A stretch of DNA of 16,008 nucleotides from a bacterium. GTDB lineage: Bacteria > Hydrogenedentota > Hydrogenedentia > Hydrogenedentiales > SLHB01. The translations under genes and the position numbers were made by a program. Under the pieces are notes generated by a model. The model was not told the origin of the DNA. It searched no databases and worked only from the letters and a program-made list of their open reading frames with translations. Shown here piece after piece: positions 1-8,742 of the stretch. Numbering within the stretch: position 1 is the stretch's first letter; the number at the start of each line of letters is the position of its first letter. The DNA lies in NCBI GenBank assembly GCA_024231375.1, contig JAAEQP010001059.1, positions 1 through 16,008 of the forward strand, given 5' to 3'.

Positions 1-59
1 AATCCAACCAGACAATCAGCGCGGCAACTGTCCGCATACCCGAATGGGGGTGCCCCGCG

Positions 60-3000
60 ATGCCGACCTACGAAGCGCAACGCAAAGTCCTGGCCGAGCA
101 AATTCGAATCCGGCTCTCGGAAATCCGTAGCACCATCTACTCCCACCGCGAACCCATCCGGTCGCTCCGGGCATGCATCACAGGTCCCGGCAAGGGTCCG
201 GAAGCGCCACCCGCCAGCGGTTGGGAGGCGTTCGAGGCCCGGTGCTCGTGGGGTGGCTTTGACCAGACCACGTGGTTCAAGATGCGCGCCACGGTGCCGA
301 AGTCGATGCGCGGTCACCGCGTTGTCGCGCTGGTGCGTCCCGGCGGCGAGTCGCTCGCGTACGTCAACGAGGAACCGGTCCAGGGACTCGACAACAACCG
401 CGATATGCTTCTCCTGGTGGAACGCGCCAAGGGCGGCGAGAAGTTCGACATTCTCCTTGAGTCGGTGCCCAGCACCCAGCACGACACGCATCACGCCTTC
501 CAGTATGCGGACTTGGCGGTAATGCACCAGGACGTGTGGGACTTCTACTGGGACCTCCACACCGCGATGCAGGCATGGGAACTGTTGCCCCAGAACTTCG
601 CACCTCAACGTCAATTGCTTGACCTGCTGAACCGCTGCGCCAAGATGGTCGACGCCCTCCCGCGCGACGAACCCGCCTACTATGAATCCATCGCCCTGGC
701 GCAGAAGGCGCTCCGACAAGGCCTCAAGACATTCGAACAGAGCCATGGCATGGGCCACTTGACGCTCACGGGCCATTCCCATATCGACACGGCATGGCTG
801 TGGCCGAAACGCGAAACCCAACGCAAGTGCGGACGGACGTTCTCGACCGTGTTGGCGTTGATGGACCGGTATCCGGAGTATCACTTCTCGTGCAGCCAAC
901 CAGCCCAATACGCGTGGCTGAAGGAGCAGCGACCGGAACTGTACGACAAGATACGACGCCACGTGCGCGGCGGCCGGTGGGAACCGAACGGCTGTTTCTG
1001 GGTGGAACCCGACTTGAACGTGCCCTCAGGCGAGTCGCTCGTGCGCCAGGCGGTGTACGGGAACCGCTTCTTCCGCGAAGAGTTTGGCCTTCATTCGCGT
1101 GTAGCGTGGACGCCCGACACCTTCGGCTACTGCTGGACGCTGCCGCAAATTCTCCGACGCGCCCAGGTGGACTTCTTTGTCACCGGCAAACTCTACTGGA
1201 ACCAGTTCACGGCCTTCCCGCACAGCCATTTCATGTGGGAGGGCACGGACGGATCGCGCATACGCTCGGTATTGCCCGACAACTACAACGGCGACCCCGA
1301 ACCGCGTCAGATTCTCTCGCAATGGGACAACAACAAGCAGAAGGAACTCGCCGAGGAGTTCCTGTTCCCCTTTGGATACGGCGATGGCGGTGGCGGCCCG
1401 ACGGCCGAGATGATTGAGCGCGGCAAGCGCCTGAAGAACGTTATCGGTCTGCCTAAGTGCGAGTTCGGCAAGGTCCAGGACGCCTTGGATCGGATGGCGA
1501 AACAGTGTCCGGCGGAACAGTTGCCCGTGTGGAACGGCGAACTGTATTTCGAACTGCATCGGGGGTGCCAGACATCGCAGGCGCGCACAAAACGCAACAA
1601 CCGAAAATGCGAGTACGCCCTGCGCGACGCGGAGTTCTTGAGCGCCCTGTCCTTGCTCCACGGCGGCACGTACGACGCCGACACCCTATACAACGCCTGG
1701 ACCATGGTGTTAACGAACCAGTTCCACGACATTCTGCCGGGCACCTCCATCAACGAGGTGTACGCCACGGCCGATGAGGAATACGCGCAGGTCTTGGAAC
1801 AACTCGCCCGCGTCCGCAGCGGAGCAGTGTCGCATGTGTCGGACCAGATCGACACGAGCGGCGAGGGCCAGGCTGTGGTGGTCTTCAATTCGCTGTCTTG
1901 GGTCCGCACGGATGTGGCGTCCGTGCGCCTCGACAACGAAGACGGACCTGTCCGCGCCGTGTCGCCTGACGGCACGGACGTCCCCTGCCAACGCGGAGCC
2001 GATGGCGCACTGGTATTCGAAGCGCGCGACGTGCCTCCGCTTGGCTACGCCGTGTACCGTGTGCTTCAGGGCGAGGCTGAACACCCTGCCGAGAGCACCC
2101 TCGCGGCCTCCCCGTCGGAGATGGAGAACGATTGCATCCGGGTGACCTTCGACGCCATGGGACGACTCAGCAGTGTGTACGACAAGACGGAAGAACGCGA
2201 GGTGTTGCCGGAAGGCACCGCAGCCAACACGATCCAATTGTTCGAAGACCGTCCTTCCTGCTGGGAAGCGTGGGACATCGACTACGACTTCGAGGAAAAG
2301 ATGTGGGAACCCGGCGCGCCGGAATCCATCGAAGTGATCGAGAGCGGACCGGTCCGCGCCGTGGTGCGCATCATCCGAACGACCGATCTGAGCACCATCA
2401 CCCAGGACGTGACGTTGTACGCGGGAAGCCCTCGCCTCGATTTCGTCACCCACGTGGACTGGCACGACCGGCGCACCTTGATGAAGGCCGCATTCCCTGT
2501 GGATGTCCGGTCGGACCACGCCACCTTCGAAATTCAGTTCGGCGCACTCAACCGGCCCACGCACGCCAACCGCGACGCCGACCTGGCCCAGTTTGAAGTG
2601 CCTGCGCAGAAATGGGCGGACCTGTCGGAGGGCGACTACGGCGCCAGCCTGTTGAACGACTGCAAGTACGGCTACGACGTGAAGGACAACGTGTTGCGCA
2701 TCTCGCTGCTTCGCGCGCCGCTGGAGCCGGACAAGCACGCGGACGAAGGCGAGCACACCTTCACCTATTCGCTCTATCCCCACGGCGCCGACTGGCGCAA
2801 TGGAACCGTGCAACAGGGACTCGAACTGAATGTCCCGATCATCGCGGCGACAGCGCGTTCCGCGGAAGGTGAACGACCACCCCAAGGCGCTCTCGCTGCG
2901 GTGGACGCCGAGAACGTCATCATCGACACAGTCAAACGCGCCGAAGACAGCGACGACATCATCGTCCGGCTGTACGAAGCCTACGGTCAGCGCGGACCGG

Positions 3001-3146
3001 TGATGTTGACGCTCGACCGTCCGCCGCGTAAGGTCACCGAATGCGATCTCATGGAAGAGAACGACACGCCGGTGGACGTGCAAGGCGCCAACGTCCGGTT
3101 CACGATCAAACCGTTTGAGATCCGGACGTTCAAGGTTCGATTCTGA
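60..3146 (+). CDS. Glycoside hydrolase family 38 alpha-mannosidase
   Basis: Predicted retaining alpha-mannosidase that releases mannose from alpha-mannosides. At 1028 residues it has the usual length of a bacterial GH38. The catalytic domain shows the zinc-binding HSHIDTAWLWP (residues 239-249; H241 and D243 as likely ligands), WEPNGCFWVEPD (307-318), and TPDTFGY (351-357), in which D353 is the predicted nucleophile/zinc ligand. FHDILPG follows with H556. The C-terminal half (about 600-1028) is the beta-rich part typical of the family. No signal peptide or membrane segment is visible, so it is probably cytoplasmic. The ATG at 60 has a G-rich stretch (46-50) at suitable spacing and the product begins like other GH38 proteins. 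However, the frame stays open to the left edge, so an earlier start outside the window cannot be excluded. A sulfatase on the same strand follows after about 150 bp. Family assignment is firm; the exact substrate is not known. Confidence 0.95.
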   Translation: MPTYEAQRKVLAEQIRIRLSEIRSTIYSHREPIRSLRACITGPGKGPEAPPASGWEAFEARCSWGGFDQTTWFKMRATVPKSMRGHRVVALVRPGGESLAYVNEEPVQGLDNNRDMLLLVERAKGGEKFDILLESVPSTQHDTHHAFQYADLAVMHQDVWDFYWDLHTAMQAWELLPQNFAPQRQLLDLLNRCAKMVDALPRDEPAYYESIALAQKALRQGLKTFEQSHGMGHLTLTGHSHIDTAWLWPKRETQRKCGRTFSTVLALMDRYPEYHFSCSQPAQYAWLKEQRPELYDKIRRHVRGGRWEPNGCFWVEPDLNVPSGESLVRQAVYGNRFFREEFGLHSRVAWTPDTFGYCWTLPQILRRAQVDFFVTGKLYWNQFTAFPHSHFMWEGTDGSRIRSVLPDNYNGDPEPRQILSQWDNNKQKELAEEFLFPFGYGDGGGGPTAEMIERGKRLKNVIGLPKCEFGKVQDALDRMAKQCPAEQLPVWNGELYFELHRGCQTSQARTKRNNRKCEYALRDAEFLSALSLLHGGTYDADTLYNAWTMVLTNQFHDILPGTSINEVYATADEEYAQVLEQLARVRSGAVSHVSDQIDTSGEGQAVVVFNSLSWVRTDVASVRLDNEDGPVRAVSPDGTDVPCQRGADGALVFEARDVPPLGYAVYRVLQGEAEHPAESTLAASPSEMENDCIRVTFDAMGRLSSVYDKTEEREVLPEGTAANTIQLFEDRPSCWEAWDIDYDFEEKMWEPGAPESIEVIESGPVRAVVRIIRTTDLSTITQDVTLYAGSPRLDFVTHVDWHDRRTLMKAAFPVDVRSDHATFEIQFGALNRPTHANRDADLAQFEVPAQKWADLSEGDYGASLLNDCKYGYDVKDNVLRISLLRAPLEPDKHADEGEHTFTYSLYPHGADWRNGTVQQGLELNVPIIAATARSAEGERPPQGALAAVDAENVIIDTVKRAEDSDDIIVRLYEAYGQRGPVMLTLDRPPRKVTECDLMEENDTPVDVQGANVRFTIKPFEIRTFKVRF

Positions 3147-3203
3147 CGAGACGGCTTCAATTAGTAGAAGGCGCAAGCACAATGGCGAATGCGAGGAAGC
3201 CGA

Positions 3204-3268
3204 GGAAATCGGGGACTGTACCAAGCGAGTCCGCCGCGGCGGACGAGACGGGACTGTCCCCCATTTCC
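3204..3268. repeat. GGGACTGTCCC-type hairpin repeat, copy 1
   Basis: A 65-bp inverted repeat. The outer arms are 3204-3216 and 3256-3268 (12 of 13 pairs). Inside lie GGGACTGTACC (3212-3222) and GGGACTGTCCC (3250-3260), and in the centre the perfect 16-bp palindrome GTCCGCCGCGGCGGAC (3229-3244). It sits between the GH38 stop and the sulfatase start. A divergent copy with the same order of parts is at 13818-13880, and a half copy is at 13612-13625. It looks like a REP/MITE-like dispersed element. Its role is unknown; it could fold in the GH38-sulfatase transcript. Confidence 0.75.
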
Positions 3269-3295
3269 GGACAACATGAGAGGGACACCAGCGAA

Positions 3296-4744
3296 ATGAC
3301 GAAGAAGACAGGACTCGGTCGACGCGCCTTTCTAGGTCTTGCAGCCGGAGCGGCGGGGGCATCGTGTATGTCGAGTGCTCAACAAGAGGAAGACGCAATG
3401 CCGTCTCGAAAACCCAATCTCGTATTCGTGTTCGGCGATCAGTGGCGTGCCCAGTCCATCGGGTACAGAGGCGACACCAACGCGCTCACACCGAACCTGG
3501 ACCGGCTCGAAAGCGAATCCGTCAACTTCACAAATGCCGTGTCGGGGTGCCCGGTCTGCACGCCCTACCGCGCGAGCCTCATGACGGGCCAATATTGGCT
3601 CACCCACGGCGCCTTCATGAACGATGTACACTTGCGCGACGAAGCCGTGTCGCTTGCCGAAGCCTACAACGCCGCCGGGTACGACACCGGCTACATCGGT
3701 AAGTGGCACATCGACGGCCATGGCCGTGGCGCATTCATCCCCCGCGAGCGCAGGCAGGGCTGGCAGTACTGGAAAGTGCTCGAATGCACGCACAACTACA
3801 ACGATTCCCCCTACTACGGCGACGAGAACAGGAAGTTGACTTGGGAAGGCTACGACGCCATCGCCCAAACCCGCGATGCGCAACAGTACATCCGCGATCA
3901 CGCCAAGTCCGACCCCTTCGCCCTGTGTCTGTCATGGGGACCGCCTCATGCGCCCTACCACACCGCGCCGAAGGAGTTCCAGGCGCTCATCGACCCGGAG
4001 AAGGTCACCATTCCACCGAATGTGCCCGCGGAACATGTCGACAAGGCCCGCAAATTCCTCGCGGGATACTATGCCCACATCGCGGCGTTGGACGCATGCA
4101 TCGGCGACTTGCTGACCACGTTGGACGAATGCGGTATCGCGGACAACACGGTCTTTGTCTTCACGTCGGACCACGGCGACATGCTGCTCTCCCACGGGTT
4201 CCAGAAGAAGCAGCAACCCTACGAGGAATCCATTCGGGTGCCCTTCCTGGTGCGATACCCGGACAAGTTCGGCAAGAAGGGCCGCCGCGTCGCCACCATG
4301 CTCAACACGCCCGACATCATGCCCACCGTCCTTGGCCTGTGCGATGTGCCCATTCCGGACGGCGTGGAAGGTGAAGACTTCTCGCGCGCCCTCGAACGCG
4401 GCAAGGAACCGGACGCGGATGCGGCGCTACTCATGTGTCCCGCGCCCTTCGGCCAGTGGTCGCGCGACCGCGGCGGCCGCGCATACCGAGGCGTGCGCAC
4501 AGCGCGCTACACCTACACCCGCGACCTGAACGGTCCGTGGTTGTTGTTCGACAACGAGACCGACCCGTATCAGATGACGAACTTGTGCGGAAAGCCGGAG
4601 ATGGCCAAGGTCCAGGCGAAACTCGACAAGGCCCTGAACCGATTGCTGAAACAAACCAACGACGAGTTCAAGCCCACCGAATATTACGTCGAGAAATGGG
4701 GGTACCCCCTCGACAAGACAGGCACCGTGCCCTACAAGAACTGA
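3296..4744 (+). CDS. Tat-exported sulfatase (type I, formylglycine-dependent)
   Basis: Predicted sulfuric ester hydrolase of the alkaline-phosphatase superfamily, 482 residues from the chosen start. Visible features are a twin-arginine signal (GRRAFLGLAAGAAGASC, residues 8-24), the metal-binding segment FGDQW (46-50), the active-site signature CTPYRASLMTG (88-98; C88 is the residue converted to formylglycine, R92 the conserved Arg), GKWH (135-138) and SDHGD (291-295). The signal implies export to the periplasm or outer face. An earlier in-frame ATG exists at 3182, but the ATG at 3296 is preferred. It has the purine-rich GAGAGGGA (3278-3285) at good spacing, puts the Tat motif at the N-terminus, and avoids translating the hairpin repeat at 3204-3268. 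It probably shares a transcript with the upstream alpha-mannosidase. The sulfated substrate cannot be deduced. No sulfatase-maturating enzyme gene is in the window. Confidence 0.93.
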   Translation: MTKKTGLGRRAFLGLAAGAAGASCMSSAQQEEDAMPSRKPNLVFVFGDQWRAQSIGYRGDTNALTPNLDRLESESVNFTNAVSGCPVCTPYRASLMTGQYWLTHGAFMNDVHLRDEAVSLAEAYNAAGYDTGYIGKWHIDGHGRGAFIPRERRQGWQYWKVLECTHNYNDSPYYGDENRKLTWEGYDAIAQTRDAQQYIRDHAKSDPFALCLSWGPPHAPYHTAPKEFQALIDPEKVTIPPNVPAEHVDKARKFLAGYYAHIAALDACIGDLLTTLDECGIADNTVFVFTSDHGDMLLSHGFQKKQQPYEESIRVPFLVRYPDKFGKKGRRVATMLNTPDIMPTVLGLCDVPIPDGVEGEDFSRALERGKEPDADAALLMCPAPFGQWSRDRGGRAYRGVRTARYTYTRDLNGPWLLFDNETDPYQMTNLCGKPEMAKVQAKLDKALNRLLKQTNDEFKPTEYYVEKWGYPLDKTGTVPYKN

Positions 4745-4790
4745 GCGCTCTCACTTCCGTTGTGGCCGGTCTCCATCCCTTGGCCGAAGA

Positions 4791-4860
4791 GGTGGCACGG
4801 GCTTCCAGCCCGTGATTCAACCTCCCACCCGAAGATCACGGCCAAGATGGCCGTGCCACC
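4791..4860. repeat. GTGCCACC-bracketed paired-hairpin repeat, copy A
   Basis: A 70-bp element with ends GGTGGCACGG (4791-4800) and CCGTGCCACC (4851-4860), which are inverted copies of each other. Each end carries its own perfect hairpin: CACGGGCT-TCC-AGCCCGTG (4796-4814) and CACGGCCA-AGA-TGGCCGTG (4837-4855). It lies in the 217-bp gap between the convergent sulfatase and cupin genes, where it could stop transcription from both sides. The same end words and layout occur at 9293-9394. Confidence 0.7.
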
Positions 4861-4924
4861 TCCCTGTGGCCGATCGCGGCCTCTTGGCTGCGCTCCGGCC
4901 GAGCCGCGTAGGTGTGTGGAGGAA

Positions 4925-4937
4925 GGGCTGCAAGCCC
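4925..4937 (-). terminator. Weak hairpin downstream of the cupin gene
   Basis: A short stem GGGCT-GCA-AGCCC lies 24 bp past the cupin stop. On the minus strand it is followed by a few T and C residues, not a clear T run. It may help end the blaI-M56-cupin transcript. The rest of the gap (4861-4924, 4938-4961) is GC-rich with no other clear signal. Confidence 0.3.
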
Positions 4938-4961
4938 GCCCGAGCACGCACCATCTCCATT

Positions 4962-5309
4962 CTACTCCTCGACCACGTACTCGTCTTCCGAATCAAACGG
5001 CGGCGTCACCACATTGATGATCTCGAAATGCCCGCGCAAGGCATGGGGCGTGCCGGGCGGAATGGCGATGACATCCCCCGCCTCGACTGGCACGCGCTCA
5101 TCGCCCAGTTCCACCTCACCCGAACCCTCGAGCACGATGTAGTGTTCGTGCAGCACCTTGTGGTAGTGCTTCTTCGCCTCGCCTTCGATGCGCACCCGGT
5201 GAATGCTCACGCGGTCGTTGTCAGCGCCCGTCACGATACGCGTCGCCTCCCCGCACGGACACGGCACGGGCGTCACGTCAGCCGCCTTGCGAACGTACGC
5301 CTGCGTCAT
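4962..5309 (-). CDS. Small single-domain cupin protein
   Basis: A 115-residue cupin (cupin_2 type beta-barrel). The first metal-binding motif is seen as H48-x-H50 with E55 following, inside KKHYHKVLHEHYIVLEGSGE. The second is PPGTPHAL with H89. An N-terminal CPCGEATR stretch (from residue 17) has a CxCG pair of unknown role. There is no signal peptide, so it is probably cytoplasmic. Its ATG overlaps the stop of the M56 gene in an ATGA arrangement, and GGGAGAAGG lies just upstream, so the two are almost certainly translationally coupled. Cupins of this size bind small ligands such as sugars or carboxylates, or act as isomerases or dioxygenases. The sequence does not say which. Co-transcription suggests it is an effector or ligand-handling partner of the M56/BlaI pair. 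Confidence 0.88.
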   Translation of the reverse strand: MTQAYVRKAADVTPVPCPCGEATRIVTGADNDRVSIHRVRIEGEAKKHYHKVLHEHYIVLEGSGEVELGDERVPVEAGDVIAIPPGTPHALRGHFEIINVVTPPFDSEDEYVVEE

Positions 5310-8300
5310 GGGCCTTCTCCCGTCGCCGCCGACCAGTATTCGATCGCCACGCCTTCGTTGCCGTTCAGCAACGACAACACACGGACCTCATACGCCGCCC
5401 CGTCCGCGCACGCGAGTTGGAATCCACAGGGCAGTTCCGGCAACGGGTAGCCGCGCACGCCCAAAGAATCCATCGGCAGGGACTCGGCCGGCACAAGTGC
5501 GTCTCCGTCTCGCAGGCGCATCGTGCCGTCCCGCAGACACCACAAAGCGGGGCTGTCTTCGCTGTTGTAGAAGAGATCGCCCCGCGCAAGATTCTTCGTG
5601 ATACCGTTCAGCGGCAGGACCTCGCCCGTCGCCAGATCCAGCGTCTGGTGAATCTCGCCCGCCGCCGCGAAGGACGGCAGGTACACTTTCTGTTTGGAAG
5701 CATACTGCAGGAACTTGTACCGCATCACGACCCGTTGTTCGTGCGTGCGGAGGTATTGGATCACCCCGATGTCGCCGTAGACGGTCTCGAAGGCCATGGC
5801 ATAGGGCGCTGGCCACGCGGGCAGGCCTTTGAACGCTTCAAGGGGAGCCCAGGCCATCTCCACGATCCCGAAGGGACTGGGCCCTTGGGGCTTTCCGGGC
5901 GGCAAGTCTTCAACCGAGTCCGCGGTCCAAAGGTTCAGCGCGGGCTCCTCACGCTCCGTGGCCACCGTGCGCATCTCGCCGCCGACCACGCGTTCTTCAT
6001 ACGCATCCGAGGGCAGCTTCTTCATGGGCCCGCACCACGTCCGTAGGCCGTGCACGGCGAATCCCGATGTCTCCTGAGCGTCCTCGCCCGCGAGGCGAAT
6101 CCATTCGATGTATACGTCGCTCATGCTCCGGTGGACCACGCGCCCCGTGTGCAGGTCCATCACAAGTTGCTGCTTGAAGGTCGCCGGACTGAGGACGGCC
6201 ACAATCTCCTCCCCGATCTGGGGAAGAGCATCCAGAGGCATGTTCAACGCGTGCGCAACGCCCCACTCCTTCGCAGGCTGGAATCTCACCCAATCGGTGA
6301 CGAACTCGCGGCCGTAGTAGTGGCGCACGGGCGGAGTGCACAGTGCGCCTTCCAGGTAGGGCACGAAGACCAAGCGCCATTCCTGAGCGCCGACGGATTC
6401 CTTTGTTAGCGCCTCGGGTTGGAACCATCTTTCCTCGAAACCGGGCACTGCCACGGGCAGAATGAGCGCGCCGACCTCCTCCCGCGATCTGGAGTGCTTC
6501 TCCTCGGCGAACACGCGAAACGACACTTCAACCGGCAGTGGGGCGACGTCCAGATGCAGGCGTGGCCGTCGGTTCTCTTCCTGTGCGTCCGTGCACGTCA
6601 CCACGACCCGCTGCGCCAGGATCTCGTCCCACCCGTCCTCATAGACCGGCGCGAAGTACCCCTCGGGATATTCCTCTACCACCTCGAAGGCGATCTCGTT
6701 GGATCGCAACTCGTCCAGTTTCACGCTCTCAGCTTCGGCCTCGCCCGAATCGGTTGCGGGGAGTTCACGGGTCGCCTCCACATCCTTCCAGACCACGACA
6801 AGCCGGTGTTTGCCGAGGGCAAGGTCCAGAGGATCCGCCAGGCAGCCGGGGAACGCCCACACTGAATGCGATTCGTAAGGCCTGTCGTTGACAGGACGGG
6901 GACCACTCATATCCGCCTGGTAGTAGGTGCCGTCGATGAGGAAGTCGGGTATGGCCGAGCCGGCAAGCGGGCGCCACTCCATTTCGCCGACTCGCTGATG
7001 CACGTAGAAGCGCTCTCCCCGTTTCCAGTACGTGTGCGCGGTCAGCCGGGGAGACGGCGGCACGTGCCGGAAGTCATAGTCCGGCTTCAGCCGCACGCCC
7101 TTGAACCTGGCCCAGGTCCTTATGCCCTGAAGATGGGGCTGGGCGGACGGCGGGCTGTTGCCGACCTTCACGCCAATCTTCACCTTGGCCACGTCCTTCG
7201 GATTGGGAATGTGGACTTTGAAGGAACGGTCTTGCCACACCCCATCAGTGCCCAGTAAGGCCGAACCGTAATTGCTGTGGACCTTGGGTTTCCACCATCC
7301 CACAAGAATCTGGCAGCCCAGGCGCTCGATGTTCGCGTCCTTGGGTTCGGTCATACGGTAAGCAAACTCAAACGCCTCCCCTTCGGGCATGTTCGGGTCG
7401 GGTTTGCTGAATGCGAAGGTTGACCACGTCGCCGGTTCCGTGACGACGGTCCCATCAGGCCGCCACCACGGGTCCTTCTTGGACCCCTTGGCGTAGCGAA
7501 TGCCCACGAGTTCCACGGTCACCCCATTCTCGATGGTCTCTCGCCAGTCGGCCGGGTCATAGCCGTCCGCTTTCACCACGCGGCCCGCGCCGATGAGTCC
7601 CGCAAGCGCGATGCCGACGACCGCGACGACGAGCACGACCGCGAGGGCACGGATGCTGGTTCGCGTGGACAGGTGTCGGCCCGTGTCCAGAATGCGCTGC
7701 ACGCGGCGTCCCAAGGACGACGTAAATGCCACTACCCCAACGCCCGCCACGGCTTCCGCCGCGCAGGGCTGGAACCGTTCGGCGATGTCGGTTAACCTCC
7801 GTGCGTAGTCGCGACGGCCCAGTCCGTGATGCACAACGTAGTCGTCGGCCACGTCGTCGGCCGTGTCCACCAGGCGGCGGCGCAAGGCCCATAGAAGCGG
7901 TTGATACCAGAGAACGGCACAGGTCAACGAGACCAGCGTGTTCCATAACCCGTCCCTTCGTTTCAGATGGGCCAACTCATGGACCAGGACTTCGTCGGAT
8001 GCCGCGAGAACGCCAGCGTCCGGTAGCAGCACCACGGGGCGGCGGAGTCCCGCGAGACACGGGCTCTGCACACGGGTGCTCACACGCACACTCGGCTGTC
8101 GCACGCCAAGTCTTTGAGCAGCGGCACGGCATCGCTCGACGATGGCCTCGGGCGCGGGCTCCGCCGTGGATCGCAGTCGGCGCACGTAGGCGCATGCCCA
8201 ACGGAAACGCAATAGGAGCGCCGTGGCCACAGCCACCCAGAGCAGTGCAAGGCAGATGAAAAGCGCAGCGACACGGTTCATCCCTTGCGAGCCGGAGTCG

Positions 8301-8740
8301 AGCGGGCGCGAGGACATCGCCGTGACGGCTGCACTTGACGCCGTCCCCCGGGTCGGGGAAACGGGGAGAGCCCGAGGCGGTCCGGCCGGCCCTGGTATCT
8401 GCGCGACGGCCACAGGACCCGTCTCTGCCGGAAGCCGGGAGGCAGGCTCAGAGACCGCGTCCAGCCCTTGGGCTTCCTGCGGCGAAGCGAGATCGGGGAA
8501 TCGAAGCGAAACCCCTTGCACACCCAGAGCGCCCAAACTGACCGATGCCAGCGGGCACAGCAGCACCGCTACAAGCGTGACGCGCAGCACGGTGGATTGA
8601 AGGGCAGCGCCGCGCCCGCGCGCAAGACGCGCCAGCGTCACCCCAGCCAGTAGGAGGACGGTCGACTGGGCGAGCCAGCCGAGCCCGAACTCGGCAAGTG
8701 GGCGCGCAATCGCTTCCATGGCGGTTGAGAGGACATCCAT
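5306..8740 (-). CDS. BlaR1-like M56 membrane metallopeptidase with large C-terminal extension
   Basis: An 1144-residue membrane protein. Predicted membrane segments are at about 18-42, 52-73, 156-180 and 363-386. A Pro/Ala/Ser-rich linker lies between the second and third. The M56 zinc site is HELAH (254-258) followed by KRRDGLWN. In BlaR1-type proteins signal binding triggers this protease, which relieves repression by BlaI. The usual downstream E-x-A-C-D zinc-ligand segment reads DDVADD here (295-300), so the third ligand may be Asp rather than Glu. After the last membrane segment come about 755 residues with no penicillin-binding motifs. They start with a VTVELVGIRY...WWRPDG module (407-430), as I recall from planctomycete M56 proteins, and contain two similar DLxTGxV words near 863 and 1035. 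The gene begins 2 bp after the blaI stop, with AGGAGG 7 bp before the ATG. The sensor ligand is unknown. Confidence 0.88.
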   Translation of the reverse strand: MDVLSTAMEAIARPLAEFGLGWLAQSTVLLLAGVTLARLARGRGAALQSTVLRVTLVAVLLCPLASVSLGALGVQGVSLRFPDLASPQEAQGLDAVSEPASRLPAETGPVAVAQIPGPAGPPRALPVSPTRGTASSAAVTAMSSRPLDSGSQGMNRVAALFICLALLWVAVATALLLRFRWACAYVRRLRSTAEPAPEAIVERCRAAAQRLGVRQPSVRVSTRVQSPCLAGLRRPVVLLPDAGVLAASDEVLVHELAHLKRRDGLWNTLVSLTCAVLWYQPLLWALRRRLVDTADDVADDYVVHHGLGRRDYARRLTDIAERFQPCAAEAVAGVGVVAFTSSLGRRVQRILDTGRHLSTRTSIRALAVVLVVAVVGIALAGLIGAGRVVKADGYDPADWRETIENGVTVELVGIRYAKGSKKDPWWRPDGTVVTEPATWSTFAFSKPDPNMPEGEAFEFAYRMTEPKDANIERLGCQILVGWWKPKVHSNYGSALLGTDGVWQDRSFKVHIPNPKDVAKVKIGVKVGNSPPSAQPHLQGIRTWARFKGVRLKPDYDFRHVPPSPRLTAHTYWKRGERFYVHQRVGEMEWRPLAGSAIPDFLIDGTYYQADMSGPRPVNDRPYESHSVWAFPGCLADPLDLALGKHRLVVVWKDVEATRELPATDSGEAEAESVKLDELRSNEIAFEVVEEYPEGYFAPVYEDGWDEILAQRVVVTCTDAQEENRRPRLHLDVAPLPVEVSFRVFAEEKHSRSREEVGALILPVAVPGFEERWFQPEALTKESVGAQEWRLVFVPYLEGALCTPPVRHYYGREFVTDWVRFQPAKEWGVAHALNMPLDALPQIGEEIVAVLSPATFKQQLVMDLHTGRVVHRSMSDVYIEWIRLAGEDAQETSGFAVHGLRTWCGPMKKLPSDAYEERVVGGEMRTVATEREEPALNLWTADSVEDLPPGKPQGPSPFGIVEMAWAPLEAFKGLPAWPAPYAMAFETVYGDIGVIQYLRTHEQRVVMRYKFLQYASKQKVYLPSFAAAGEIHQTLDLATGEVLPLNGITKNLARGDLFYNSEDSPALWCLRDGTMRLRDGDALVPAESLPMDSLGVRGYPLPELPCGFQLACADGAAYEVRVLSLLNGNEGVAIEYWSAATGEGP

Positions 8741-8742
8741 GT

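Noticed and set aside
1710..3398. 562-codon open frame on the minus strand across the alpha-mannosidase gene
   Set aside because: It is antisense to a clear GH38 gene and its product shows no recognisable domain. Long antisense frames are common in GC-rich genes.
5306..7600. M56 gene as a true BlaR1 beta-lactam sensor
   Set aside because: No SxxK, SxN or KTG penicillin-binding motifs in the expected arrangement were found in the C-terminal region.
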